DNA of 35,739 bases, from positions 1 through 35,739 of the forward strand of contig NZ_KQ960927.1 of the NCBI RefSeq assembly GCF_001553405.1. The letters are read 5' to 3'. This DNA comes from Megasphaera hutchinsoni. Its GTDB lineage: Bacteria > Bacillota > Negativicutes > Veillonellales > Megasphaeraceae. Of this stretch, positions 1 to 7,794 are shown in pieces. The position numbers were made by a program, and so were the translations under genes. The notes under the pieces were generated by a model that worked only from the letters and a program-made list of their open reading frames with translations, was not told where the DNA came from and ran no database searches. Each line of letters starts with the position of its first letter. The stretch's first letter is position 1.

Positions 1-33
1 AAAGAGTACCGATATATCGGTACTCTTTTTTTT
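1..33. terminator. Palindromic intrinsic terminator at the left edge
   Basis: Positions 1-14 and 15-28 form a perfect 28-base palindrome that ends in a run of eight T on the plus strand. It probably ends a gene lying left of the window. The A-rich start means it could also work on the minus strand. Confidence 0.7.
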
Positions 34-167
34 ACATTTTCAATATAGTAAGAGCGATTTTTTTGAGATAAAAATGTGACGATAGTTAGCAAATATAATG
101 TATATAATATAAATTATGATGAATAAATGAAAAAATAAAGATTACATAAACGCATAATAGAATAAAA

Positions 168-200
168 AAAAAGAGATATCTTTTAGAGATATCTCTTTTT
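168..200 (-). terminator. Terminator of the response regulator gene
   Basis: A 13-base stem (168-180 with 188-200) with a 7-base loop lies just beyond the stop codon of the minus-strand regulator gene. Read on the minus strand, the stem runs into a long T tract (about 172 down to 164). The symmetric A/T flanks suggest it may act in both directions. Confidence 0.8.
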
Positions 201-205
201 TCTAT

Positions 206-904
206 TTACTGTGTTATAAAAATATAGCCCAATCCACGTATTGTTTTTAAATTGTCAAAATTATCGATTCTGGTTAATTTTTTTCGAATATTGCCTATGT
301 AGACATCAATAATATTTGAGGTTGTGTCTTCAGCACAATGCCAAAGGCTTGCTAATATTTGTTCGCGGGATAGGATGCGATTTGGATGTCGGATGAAATA
401 ATATAATAGGTTGAATTCAGTTTTGGTCAAAGGGACGATTTGGTTTTTAAAGAACACTAATTTTGTAATGGGATTAATTTCAAGGTTATTTACACGGATA
501 GTTGCGTCGTCAGAGAGAAGACCATCTAATAGCATAAATAGACTTCGAATACGAGCTACCAATTCTTTTATACTAAAGGGCTTAATAAGGTAGTCGTTAG
601 CACCAGCACTAAATGCTTCTAATTTCATATTGAGATCATCTACGTGAGATATGACTATTATGGGTACTTCATAGTGGGAGCGTAATTTTTTACAAAATTC
701 AATTTCGCTGATACTTTTTTTCTGCATATCAATGATGAATAGGTTACAGTTTCCGATTAACATATAATCAGAAACTTCTTTACGCGTGTCTAAACAGACA
801 CAGTGATAATTATTTAGCTCTAGTTCAGCTTTGATGCCACTTGATAATTGTGCACCTAATTCAATTAATAAAATGTTTCGTTTACATGATTTTTGGCTTT
901 TCAT
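206..904 (-). CDS. OmpR/PhoB-family response regulator with atypical receiver
   Basis: This 232-residue protein has an N-terminal receiver domain (about 10-125) and a C-terminal winged-helix DNA-binding domain (about 131-232), the layout of OmpR/PhoB regulators. The phosphoacceptor Asp59 is present (IIDM), as are Ser86 (the switch Thr/Ser) and Lys108 in IKPFS. The N-terminal acidic pocket, usually two adjacent acids, reads LIELG, so only one acid (Glu15) remains. The PxxG-type motif after Asp59 is also missing. An AGGAGG site 5 bases before the ATG supports the start. No histidine kinase gene is adjacent, so it is an orphan here. Regulator identity is firm; the signal and targets are unknown. 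Phosphorylation may be weak or absent (inference). Confidence 0.9.
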   Translation of the reverse strand: MKSQKSCKRNILLIELGAQLSSGIKAELELNNYHCVCLDTRKEVSDYMLIGNCNLFIIDMQKKSISEIEFCKKLRSHYEVPIIVISHVDDLNMKLEAFSAGANDYLIKPFSIKELVARIRSLFMLLDGLLSDDATIRVNNLEINPITKLVFFKNQIVPLTKTEFNLLYYFIRHPNRILSREQILASLWHCAEDTTSNIIDVYIGNIRKKLTRIDNFDNLKTIRGLGYIFITQ

Positions 905-1137
905 AATATCCTCCTAATTAAAAAATAACGACAACAATAATATAAAAATTGAATTCTTTATATATTATAAGGAATTTAATTACAAAAAATAAATGATTTA
1001 TATAAATTTATTAATACGGAATAAACATATAGAAAAGATGAAAAATGATAAAATATACAGAAAACAGACTTGAAAAAATTTAGAATTATTTTATCGAATC
1101 TTAATAAAATTGTAACATTATCATGGTATTATATTTT

Positions 1138-1154
1138 TGATAATAAAATTATCA
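1138..1154. promoter_or_regulatory. Fur/PerR-like palindrome upstream of the candidate small RNA
   Basis: The heptamer TGATAAT is followed by three bases and its exact inverse ATTATCA. Known Fur-family boxes use these half-sites with a one-base centre (7-1-7); here the centre is three bases, so the match is imperfect. GATAAT inside it could also act as a -10 box. The position just before the structured RNA element would suit an operator (inference). Confidence 0.35.
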
Positions 1155-1280
1155 TGGGAAACAAAAAGCATATCAACTCATTCCTCTATATGAGTTCTCC
1201 CCCCTAAGATGTCTTTTTGTTTCCAGCATGTATCATCCCGATACACAAAAAAGACCAGCTTAGAGCTGGTCTTTTTTGTG
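1150..1280 (+). ncRNA. Candidate small regulatory RNA with C-rich loop
   Basis: No reading frame is evident, but the stretch is highly structured. Arms 1157-1168 and 1213-1224 are perfect 12-base inverse repeats, extended by CATG at 1153-1156 and 1227-1230. An inner hairpin pairs 1175-1180 with 1191-1196. The segment after it carries an unpaired TCTCCCCCCT. A 5-base-pair hairpin (1230-1234 with 1240-1244) comes next, then a terminator. C-rich unpaired seeds that mask Shine-Dalgarno sites are typical of Firmicute small RNAs such as FsrA and RoxS/RsaE. I claim only architectural likeness, not homology. The 5' end is uncertain. It could instead be the leader or leftover of an unrecognised gene. 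Confidence 0.45.
1244..1280 (+). terminator. Strong intrinsic terminator of the candidate small RNA
   Basis: A 17-base perfect stem (1244-1260 with 1264-1280) closes on a 3-base loop and includes six T on the 3' side. No coding sequence lies directly upstream, which implies that a non-coding transcript ends here. The mirrored A tract would also stop minus-strand transcription. Confidence 0.8.
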
Positions 1281-1320
1281 ATAAGCATGTACATTGTTAG
1301 TCATTTCTATTAATTTAAAA

Positions 1321-1336
1321 TGATAATCAATTATCA
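1321..1336. promoter_or_regulatory. Second Fur/PerR-like palindrome
   Basis: TGATAAT and ATTATCA are separated by two bases, close to the 7-1-7 Fur/PerR/Zur box of Firmicutes. It lies between the small-RNA terminator and the ferredoxin promoter, about 160 bases before the ferredoxin -35 box. That is far for simple repression of the ferredoxin gene. Confidence 0.35.
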
Positions 1337-1497
1337 TAATAAAAAAGATGAATTCTATTTTTTCATAGGTCTATATTATGCGAATTATATGGAATATTGC
1401 AATAAAAAAGAACAAAAATAATATTTTTTTTGAAAACCACCATTAAAAAGCCTGCAAACATAGTAAAATAGCATGGTTATGCTAAATGTTTGATAGG

Positions 1498-1526
1498 TTG
1501 ACTTTTTTTTACTTTCATGCAATAAT
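1498..1526 (+). promoter_or_regulatory. Promoter of the ferredoxin gene
   Basis: TTGACT (1498-1503) and AATAAT (1521-1526) are 17 bases apart, each one base from the sigma-70/SigA consensus. Transcription would start near 1533, about 50 bases before the ferredoxin start codon. Confidence 0.7.
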
Positions 1527-1582
1527 GAGAACGTTCAAGAAAGCCTATTTCTTGAGTTAATATGTATTTGGAGGTGAATAAC

Positions 1583-1747
1583 ATGCATGTTATTTCTGAT
1601 GAATGTGTAATGTGTGGTTCTTGTGCTGCTACCTGTCCTACGGGAGCTATTGAAGAAGGCGATAGCAAATATGTAATTGGTGATGCTTGCATTGATTGCG
1701 GTGCTTGCGAATCTGTTTGTCCTACAGGAGCTATTTCAGCTGAATAA
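1583..1747 (+). CDS. 2[4Fe-4S] bacterial-type ferredoxin
   Basis: This 54-residue protein is the size of clostridial ferredoxins. It has two CxxCxxCxxxCP motifs (Cys8, 11, 14, 18 and Cys36, 39, 42, 46), which bind two cubane clusters. It is a soluble low-potential electron carrier, for example for pyruvate:ferredoxin oxidoreductase, whose gene lies at 9618. I chose the ATG at 1583 because GGAGGTG at 1570-1576 ends 6 bases before it. An in-frame ATG at 1562 would place that ribosome site inside the gene. The gene has its own promoter and terminator, so it is monocistronic. The family call is very sure; its true partner is inferred. Confidence 0.95.
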   Translation: MHVISDECVMCGSCAATCPTGAIEEGDSKYVIGDACIDCGACESVCPTGAISAE

Positions 1748-1764
1748 GATTTTTTAATGATAAG

Positions 1765-1792
1765 GGAGACACAATTGGTGTCTCCTTTTTTT
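1765..1792 (+). terminator. Terminator of the ferredoxin gene
   Basis: An 8-base-pair stem (1765-1772 with 1778-1785), AATTG loop and seven T follow the ferredoxin stop codon by 17 bases. Confidence 0.9.
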
Positions 1793-1831
1793 GTATATAT
1801 AATTTGGGTACAAAATTATTTATATTTTTGG

Positions 1832-1860
1832 TGTACAGAACGGGTGATTTCGTCTATAAT
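1832..1860 (+). promoter_or_regulatory. Promoter of the guaB operon
   Basis: TGTACA (1832-1837) and a perfect TATAAT (1855-1860) are spaced 17 bases. It lies between the ferredoxin terminator and guaB, giving a leader of about 60 bases. I see no purine riboswitch in that leader. Confidence 0.6.
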
Positions 1861-1862
1861 AA

Positions 1863-3383
<1,521 letters not shown>

Positions 3384-3398
3384 AAGACGGAGGTTGCC

Positions 3399-4130
3399 GT
3401 GATTAGTAAGATTCATATTTTATCAATTCCTATTGCTAATGTCTCAAGGACAGAAGCTTGTCAATGGGTGTTTCAGCAGCTTGAAAAAGGAAAGTCAGCG
3501 ATGATTGCAACGGCAAATGCTGAGATGGTGATGCAAGCACAGCAGAACGAAGTGCTAGCCACCATTTTACAGCATGCTGATTTAGTTGTTCCTGATGGGG
3601 CCGGTGTACTTTGGGCGGCGGAACAGCAAGGTAAGCAATTTAAGGAACGTGTAACAGGAGTTGATTTGGCGTGTATGTTGCTGGCAGAGGCGGCTGCACG
3701 CCAAACGCCTGTTTATTTGTTAGGAAGTGCCGAAGGTATTGCCCGACAAGTGGCTAGTAATGTAGAAAATAAGTTTGGAGCCGCCTTTGTTGTGGGGACC
3801 CATTCGGGATTTTTTACCTCGGCGGAAGAGAAAAAAATCATAGAGGAGATAAAACGGAAAAAAGCAAAATTAGTATTTGTGGCGTTAGGAGTACCGAAAC
3901 AAGAAATTTGGATACAGGAGCATTTGAGTCAATTGGAAAATTGTGTGTGTATGGGTGTAGGTGGTACGTTTGATGTATTGGCAGGAAAAGCAAAAAGAGC
4001 ACCGCACTGGATGCAACAAAATCGTTTAGAGTGGTTATATCGGCTGTATAAAGAGCCAACACGATTTAAACGAATGCTATCACTGCCTAATTTTGTGATA
4101 GCAGTTAAAAAGCAACAACGGAATAAATGA
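3399..4130 (+). CDS. WecG/TagA/CpsF-family glycosyltransferase
   Basis: The 243-residue product matches the WecG/TagA/CpsF family (GT26), which transfers ManNAc or ManNAcA to undecaprenyl-diphospho-GlcNAc in making cell-surface glycans. Family landmarks are TANAEM (about 38-43), PDGAG (65-69), ERVTGVD (83-89) and the C-terminal GVGGTFDVLAGKAKRAP stretch. It starts with GTG, 5 bases after GGAGG. It sits 15 bases after guaB and 9 bases before psd. The substrate cannot be read from sequence. In a diderm Firmicute it could serve an enterobacterial-common-antigen-like or O-antigen-like polymer rather than teichoic acid (inference). Confidence 0.88.
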   Translation: MISKIHILSIPIANVSRTEACQWVFQQLEKGKSAMIATANAEMVMQAQQNEVLATILQHADLVVPDGAGVLWAAEQQGKQFKERVTGVDLACMLLAEAAARQTPVYLLGSAEGIARQVASNVENKFGAAFVVGTHSGFFTSAEEKKIIEEIKRKKAKLVFVALGVPKQEIWIQEHLSQLENCVCMGVGGTFDVLAGKAKRAPHWMQQNRLEWLYRLYKEPTRFKRMLSLPNFVIAVKKQQRNK

Positions 4131-4139
4131 GGTGATTTT

Positions 4140-4778
4140 TTGAAGAAACCGTATATTATTCCAGATGGATATGGTATTATCGGTATAGTGTTTATCCTTG
4201 CTATATTAGGAGGATATTTTATATCTCTTTATGTAGCAGTTATTCCCTTTTTACTAGGGGTGTATTTACTCTATTTTTTTAGAAACCCTGCACGTACTAT
4301 CACGGCGGCTGCCAATGAATTAGTTTCGCCGGCAGATGGTACAGTTATGGCTATTGAATGGGTACAAGAAGATTCGTATTTTTTTAAAAAGTGTCGAAAA
4401 ATAGTTGTTTTTTTGTCGGTGTTTAATGTTCATGTTAATCGAGCACCGTTGGCAGGGACTATTGATTTTCAACAATATACGTGTGGTCGTTTTAAGCCTG
4501 CTTATAAAGAAGGGGTGGGTTATGAGAATGAACGATACTCTATTGGTATAAACAAAGGCACCCATCGTATCTTGGTTACACTGATTGCGGGAATTTTGGC
4601 ACGGCGTATTGTATCGTGGGTATCGTTGGGAGATAGGTTAGATCATGGTCAGTTATATGGCATGATTAAATTGGGGTCTTGTGCAGAAATTTATGTGGAC
4701 GAAGATGTAGACATTTTAGTTCAAATCGGAGATAAATTGCGCGGGGGTGAAACCGTTATTGGGAGGTTTATATCATGA
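4140..4778 (+). CDS. psd: Phosphatidylserine decarboxylase proenzyme, short type
   Basis: The enzyme decarboxylates phosphatidylserine to phosphatidylethanolamine at the inner membrane. The 212-residue protein has two N-terminal membrane segments (about 12-46) and the family motifs SPADG (63-67) and FNVHVNR (95-101). The self-cleavage site is LGS at 178-180, so Ser180 would become the pyruvoyl group. The next residue is Cys, whereas many homologues have Arg. The start is TTG at 4140; GAGGTGA just upstream overlaps the stop of the previous gene. The last 4 bases overlap pssA, so the two steps of phosphatidylethanolamine synthesis are translationally coupled. Confidence 0.93.
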   Translation: MKKPYIIPDGYGIIGIVFILAILGGYFISLYVAVIPFLLGVYLLYFFRNPARTITAAANELVSPADGTVMAIEWVQEDSYFFKKCRKIVVFLSVFNVHVNRAPLAGTIDFQQYTCGRFKPAYKEGVGYENERYSIGINKGTHRILVTLIAGILARRIVSWVSLGDRLDHGQLYGMIKLGSCAEIYVDEDVDILVQIGDKLRGGETVIGRFIS

Positions 4779-5449
4779 AAAAAGTAATTCCGTGTTTATT
4801 TACGTCAGGAAATCTTGCATTTGGTTTACTTAGTATGATTATGACTTTACATGGTGCCTATACATGGGCGGGGATTTGTATTTTGATTGCCATGTTTTGC
4901 GATGCCTGTGATGGTCGTGCAGCAAGAGCGTTAGGTGTAGCAGGAGAGTTTGGTAAAGAATTAGATTCTCTTTCGGATGTGGTTTCTTTTGGTGCAGCAG
5001 CAGCATTTTTGATTTATGGTTATTCATTACAGCAATTAGGCTGGTGGGGTGTGATTCCACCTATCATATATGCAGCGTTGGGGGGAATCCGACTAGCTCG
5101 GTTTAATTTGAATACAGGGGTAGTGCATGGATATTTTCAAGGGATGCCTATACCTAACGGTGGTGGGATTATTGCCATGTATGCTATTTCTGGTGTACAG
5201 TTATCGCCAGTGTTAATTGCCGTTTTGGTCATTTTATTAGGCTATCATTTAGTAAGCAATGTACATAATCCGGATTTTAAAGGCAAAAGTCCCGATACAT
5301 TACATGTAGCTGCATTGATTGTTGCTGTGTTTATCGGTATAGTTATCCTAGTAGGCGTGGATTGGCATTTAGTTTTTATTATGCCCTTTTTTCTTTATAT
5401 CATTTTTGGTTTAGTAAACACAGCTATCAATTGCATCAGCACAAAGTAG
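4775..5449 (+). CDS. pssA: CDP-diacylglycerol--serine O-phosphatidyltransferase
   Basis: This integral membrane enzyme makes phosphatidylserine from CDP-diacylglycerol and serine, the substrate of the psd product encoded just before it. The 224-residue protein carries the complete CDP-alcohol phosphotransferase signature: Asp43, Asp46-Gly47, Ala50-Arg51, Gly60, Asp64 and Asp68. Several hydrophobic segments follow, as in the type II (Bacillus-like) enzymes. Its ATG lies inside the psd stop (ATGA overlap). The reversed order psd-pssA and the tight overlap point to a single phosphatidylethanolamine module. The assignment is firm. Confidence 0.93.
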   Translation: MKKVIPCLFTSGNLAFGLLSMIMTLHGAYTWAGICILIAMFCDACDGRAARALGVAGEFGKELDSLSDVVSFGAAAAFLIYGYSLQQLGWWGVIPPIIYAALGGIRLARFNLNTGVVHGYFQGMPIPNGGGIIAMYAISGVQLSPVLIAVLVILLGYHLVSNVHNPDFKGKSPDTLHVAALIVAVFIGIVILVGVDWHLVFIMPFFLYIIFGLVNTAINCISTK

Positions 5450-5470
5450 CAATTTTTAGGAGTAAATAGC

Positions 5471-6718
5471 ATGGAACATGTGTTGGATATCATGATGATA
5501 CCCGTTCAGGTGATCATTGTAATTTTTACTTTGTATTATTTTATATTAGCGCTATTTGGTTTGTTTAAGCGAACGGAACAGCGTATGATGCCACCTACAC
5601 ATACTTTTGCGGCAGTTATTTGTGCACATAATGAAGCAGCAGTAGTGGGCGAATTACTTGATAATTTAAATACGCTGCATTATCCTCGCCATATGTATGA
5701 TATTTATGTTGTGGCAGATAATTGTAACGATAATACGGCAGAAGTATGCCGGCAACATGGAGCGTGTGTATATACTCGTACGAACGAACAACAAATCGGC
5801 AAAGGATTTGCTTTAGATTGGATGTTTTCCGCTCTATTAGCACAAGAAAAACAGTATGATGCATTTGTTGTATTTGATGCGGATAACTTAGTTCATCCCG
5901 AATTTTTACGTGAAATGAATAATCATTTATGTCATGGAGAAAAGGTAATTCAAGGATATATGGATTCAAAAAATCCTACCGATACTTGGATTGCTGGTAC
6001 TTTTTCGATTGCTTTTTGGTTAATTAATCACATGTGGCATCTGGCAAAATACAACATCGGCTTATCGACAGCATTAGGTGGTACAGGTATGTGTATCGCT
6101 ACAGATATTGTCCGGGCTTATGGTTGGGGGTGTGACTGTTTAACGGAAGACATGGAATTTTCTATGAAAATTTTGTTGGAAGGTGTGCGAACTTGTTGGG
6201 CTCATGATGCGATTATTTACGATGAAAAGGCACTTACATTGAAGCAATCTTGGCATCAACGTAAGCGGTGGGCACAGGGGCAATGTGATTGTGCATGTCG
6301 TTTCATTCCTCGTCTTTTTGGAAAAGGGATTCGCACGGGGAATATTCGTATGTTAGATGGTATTTTAACGTTATCGCAGCCGTTTTTTATGATGATGTCG
6401 ACTATTTATGCGATATTGTCTTATGCAAACGGGTATTACGCCTTTTATACGAATATTTTATATCAAATTGTACCCTTACAAATGTGGTCTGTTATTGGTG
6501 TTATTCAGTATTTGATTCCATTTATTGTATTATTGCGTATTAAAGTGCGTATAAAGTCGTGGTTATATTTAATTGTGTATCCGATTTTTATGTATACATG
6601 GATCCCGATTACTTTTTTAGGCTTTAAAGATCGTCATAAAATGAAGTGGAGTCATACGTTGCATACACGAGCTGTTACGTATGACAGTGCGACATTATTG
6701 CGCAAAAAAAATAAATAA
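5471..6718 (+). CDS. Membrane-bound family 2 glycosyltransferase, substrate unknown
   Basis: This 415-residue GT2 protein has one N-terminal membrane helix (about 8-31), a GT-A catalytic domain, and two or three C-terminal helices (about 305-390). The catalytic set of processive or PgaC/BcsA-like enzymes is present: Asp136-Ala-Asp138, TED at 225-227 and QRKRW at 263-267. Such proteins use a nucleotide sugar at the cytoplasmic face. The gene sits 21 bases after pssA and 12 before surE, so its acceptor may be a lipid or a surface polymer, but nothing shows which. I do not recognise a specific orthologue. The GT2 call is firm; function is open. Confidence 0.85.
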   Translation: MEHVLDIMMIPVQVIIVIFTLYYFILALFGLFKRTEQRMMPPTHTFAAVICAHNEAAVVGELLDNLNTLHYPRHMYDIYVVADNCNDNTAEVCRQHGACVYTRTNEQQIGKGFALDWMFSALLAQEKQYDAFVVFDADNLVHPEFLREMNNHLCHGEKVIQGYMDSKNPTDTWIAGTFSIAFWLINHMWHLAKYNIGLSTALGGTGMCIATDIVRAYGWGCDCLTEDMEFSMKILLEGVRTCWAHDAIIYDEKALTLKQSWHQRKRWAQGQCDCACRFIPRLFGKGIRTGNIRMLDGILTLSQPFFMMMSTIYAILSYANGYYAFYTNILYQIVPLQMWSVIGVIQYLIPFIVLLRIKVRIKSWLYLIVYPIFMYTWIPITFLGFKDRHKMKWSHTLHTRAVTYDSATLLRKKNK

Positions 6719-6730
6719 GGAGAAGCATAT

Positions 6731-7492
6731 ATGCACATTCTCATAACTAATGATGATGGCGTGCGGGCACCAGGCTTGCAACAGTTAAAAATACAGTTAC
6801 AGCAATATGGTTATCAGATTTCGGTAGTGGCACCGAATGGACAACGCAGTGCTTCTTCTCATGCGATGACAATAGGTAAACCATTGTATTGCCGGCAATG
6901 GGGGCAAGGAGATATTGCTGTTTCTGGAACTCCTGTAGATTGCGTGAAATTGGCAATGGAAAAATTTTTGGTGCATCAGCGCCCACAACTGATTATCTCA
7001 GGGATTAATGATGGATTTAATTTAGGGAGCGATGTTCTTTATTCAGGAACGGTTTCGGCTGCCATGGAAGGCCCTTATTATCAAGTGCCCGCGATAGCGG
7101 TGTCGATGGAAAAATGGGACGAAACGCGAGGTACAAAGGTAATTTCTGTACTACATGAAGTGATTCAACGATTAATTATCGGAGGTAAATTTCCAGGCAT
7201 TTTGAATATAAATATTCCCAGCAAAGGGGAAATTTCATGGGATCGAATTCGCTTAGCTACGCAAGCAGTTCAATTATATGATAATGTGATTTTAGAAAAA
7301 AAAGATCAGGATAATAGTAGATACTATATCATTGAAGGTGAAGCGGATTTACAAACTGCGATGGTTGGAACTGATATTGATATGATACGGAGTGGATTTA
7401 TTTCGTTGACGCCATTACAGTGGCAACAAATGGCAACGGGTTCATTTTTAACCATAAAAGAAGAATTACAAAAAAAGACTTGCAATTTATAA
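6731..7492 (+). CDS. surE: 5'/3'-nucleotidase SurE
   Basis: SurE is a metal-dependent phosphatase that removes phosphate from nucleoside monophosphates. The 253-residue length is typical. The metal site NDDG is at residues 7-10. APNGQRS, VSGTPVDCV, SGINDGFNLG and YSGTVSAAMEG follow in the family order. It is the last gene of the guaB operon; no terminator follows, and the promoter of the glycine riboswitch begins inside its last codons. Nucleotide salvage would fit with guaB at the head of the operon, though the genes between them concern the envelope. Confidence 0.95.
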   Translation: MHILITNDDGVRAPGLQQLKIQLQQYGYQISVVAPNGQRSASSHAMTIGKPLYCRQWGQGDIAVSGTPVDCVKLAMEKFLVHQRPQLIISGINDGFNLGSDVLYSGTVSAAMEGPYYQVPAIAVSMEKWDETRGTKVISVLHEVIQRLIIGGKFPGILNINIPSKGEISWDRIRLATQAVQLYDNVILEKKDQDNSRYYIIEGEADLQTAMVGTDIDMIRSGFISLTPLQWQQMATGSFLTIKEELQKKTCNL

Positions 7493-7508
7493 TTTATTAC
7501 ATTATAAT
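7480..7508 (+). promoter_or_regulatory. Promoter of the glycine riboswitch-symporter unit
   Basis: TTGCAA (7480-7485) and a perfect TATAAT (7503-7508) have an ideal 17-base spacer. The -35 box overlaps the last codons of surE. Transcription should begin near 7515, just before the aptamers. Confidence 0.8.
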
Positions 7509-7524
7509 ACATACATAATCACAT

Positions 7525-7700
7525 ATGTGTGGATGAAGTACACGGGAGAAGGCAATTGCCTGCCGAAGGAGTTAAACTCTCAGGCGTTTTATAAACAGGA
7601 CCGGGTATGGACACAACTCTGGAGAGTCCCGTATGGGCGCCGAAGGTGCAAGGAATAAAAATTCCAATCTCTCAGGCAAAAGGACAGAGGATAGCATGAC
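7525..7700 (+). ncRNA. Tandem glycine riboswitch (gcvT type)
   Basis: Two glycine aptamers lie side by side. The first (about 7535-7615) shows GGGAGA, TGCCGAAGGAG, AACTCTCAGGCG and CAGGACCGGG. The second (about 7616-7692) shows GGAGAG, GCGCCGAAGGTGCAA, AATCTCTCAGGCAAAAGGACAGAGG. These are the conserved cores of the glycine riboswitch family. The symporter downstream is a usual target. The following terminator is the likely expression platform. Whether glycine turns the gene on or off cannot be read with certainty; off-switching is reported for some AGCS transporters. Confidence 0.95.
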
Positions 7701-7730
7701 CGAATGTTTATATTGGTATGTTGTTTTTTG

Positions 7731-7768
7731 ATCTATCTTCAGAGCTATGCTGATGATAGATTTTTTTA
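7731..7768 (+). terminator. Riboswitch expression-platform terminator
   Basis: A stem with one T-T mismatch (7731-7742 with 7750-7761) and a 7-base loop runs directly into seven T (7761-7767). It lies between the second aptamer and the symporter start codon. It should therefore act as a conditional terminator controlled by glycine binding. Confidence 0.8.
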
Positions 7769-7794
7769 TTTTATATGTAAGGGAGTCATGCTAT

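Larger units (their letters stand above)
905..1582. other. Gene-free AT-rich region between regulator and ferredoxin genes
   Basis: I see no credible coding sequence in this 678-base stretch. About 916-1110 is very AT-rich and probably holds the promoter of the minus-strand regulator gene, which I cannot place exactly. The right part contains a candidate small RNA with terminator, two Fur/PerR-like palindromes, a perfect 6-base hairpin with GGTT loop (1469-1484), and the ferredoxin promoter. The hairpin ends 13 bases before the ferredoxin -35 box and could be an operator. Confidence 0.6.

Noticed and set aside
1150-1280. 6S RNA, SRP RNA or tmRNA as identity of the structured element
   Set aside because: It is too short for 6S or tmRNA and lacks the central bubble of 6S and the conserved GGAA-loop domain of SRP RNA.
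1477-1692. Minus-strand open frame over the ferredoxin gene
   Set aside because: It is antisense to a clear ferredoxin; it has no ribosome site or family features.
7747-7794. Earlier start for the symporter, adding 16 residues
   Set aside because: The extra codons are the riboswitch terminator hairpin, there is no ribosome site before 7747, and a good one precedes 7795.
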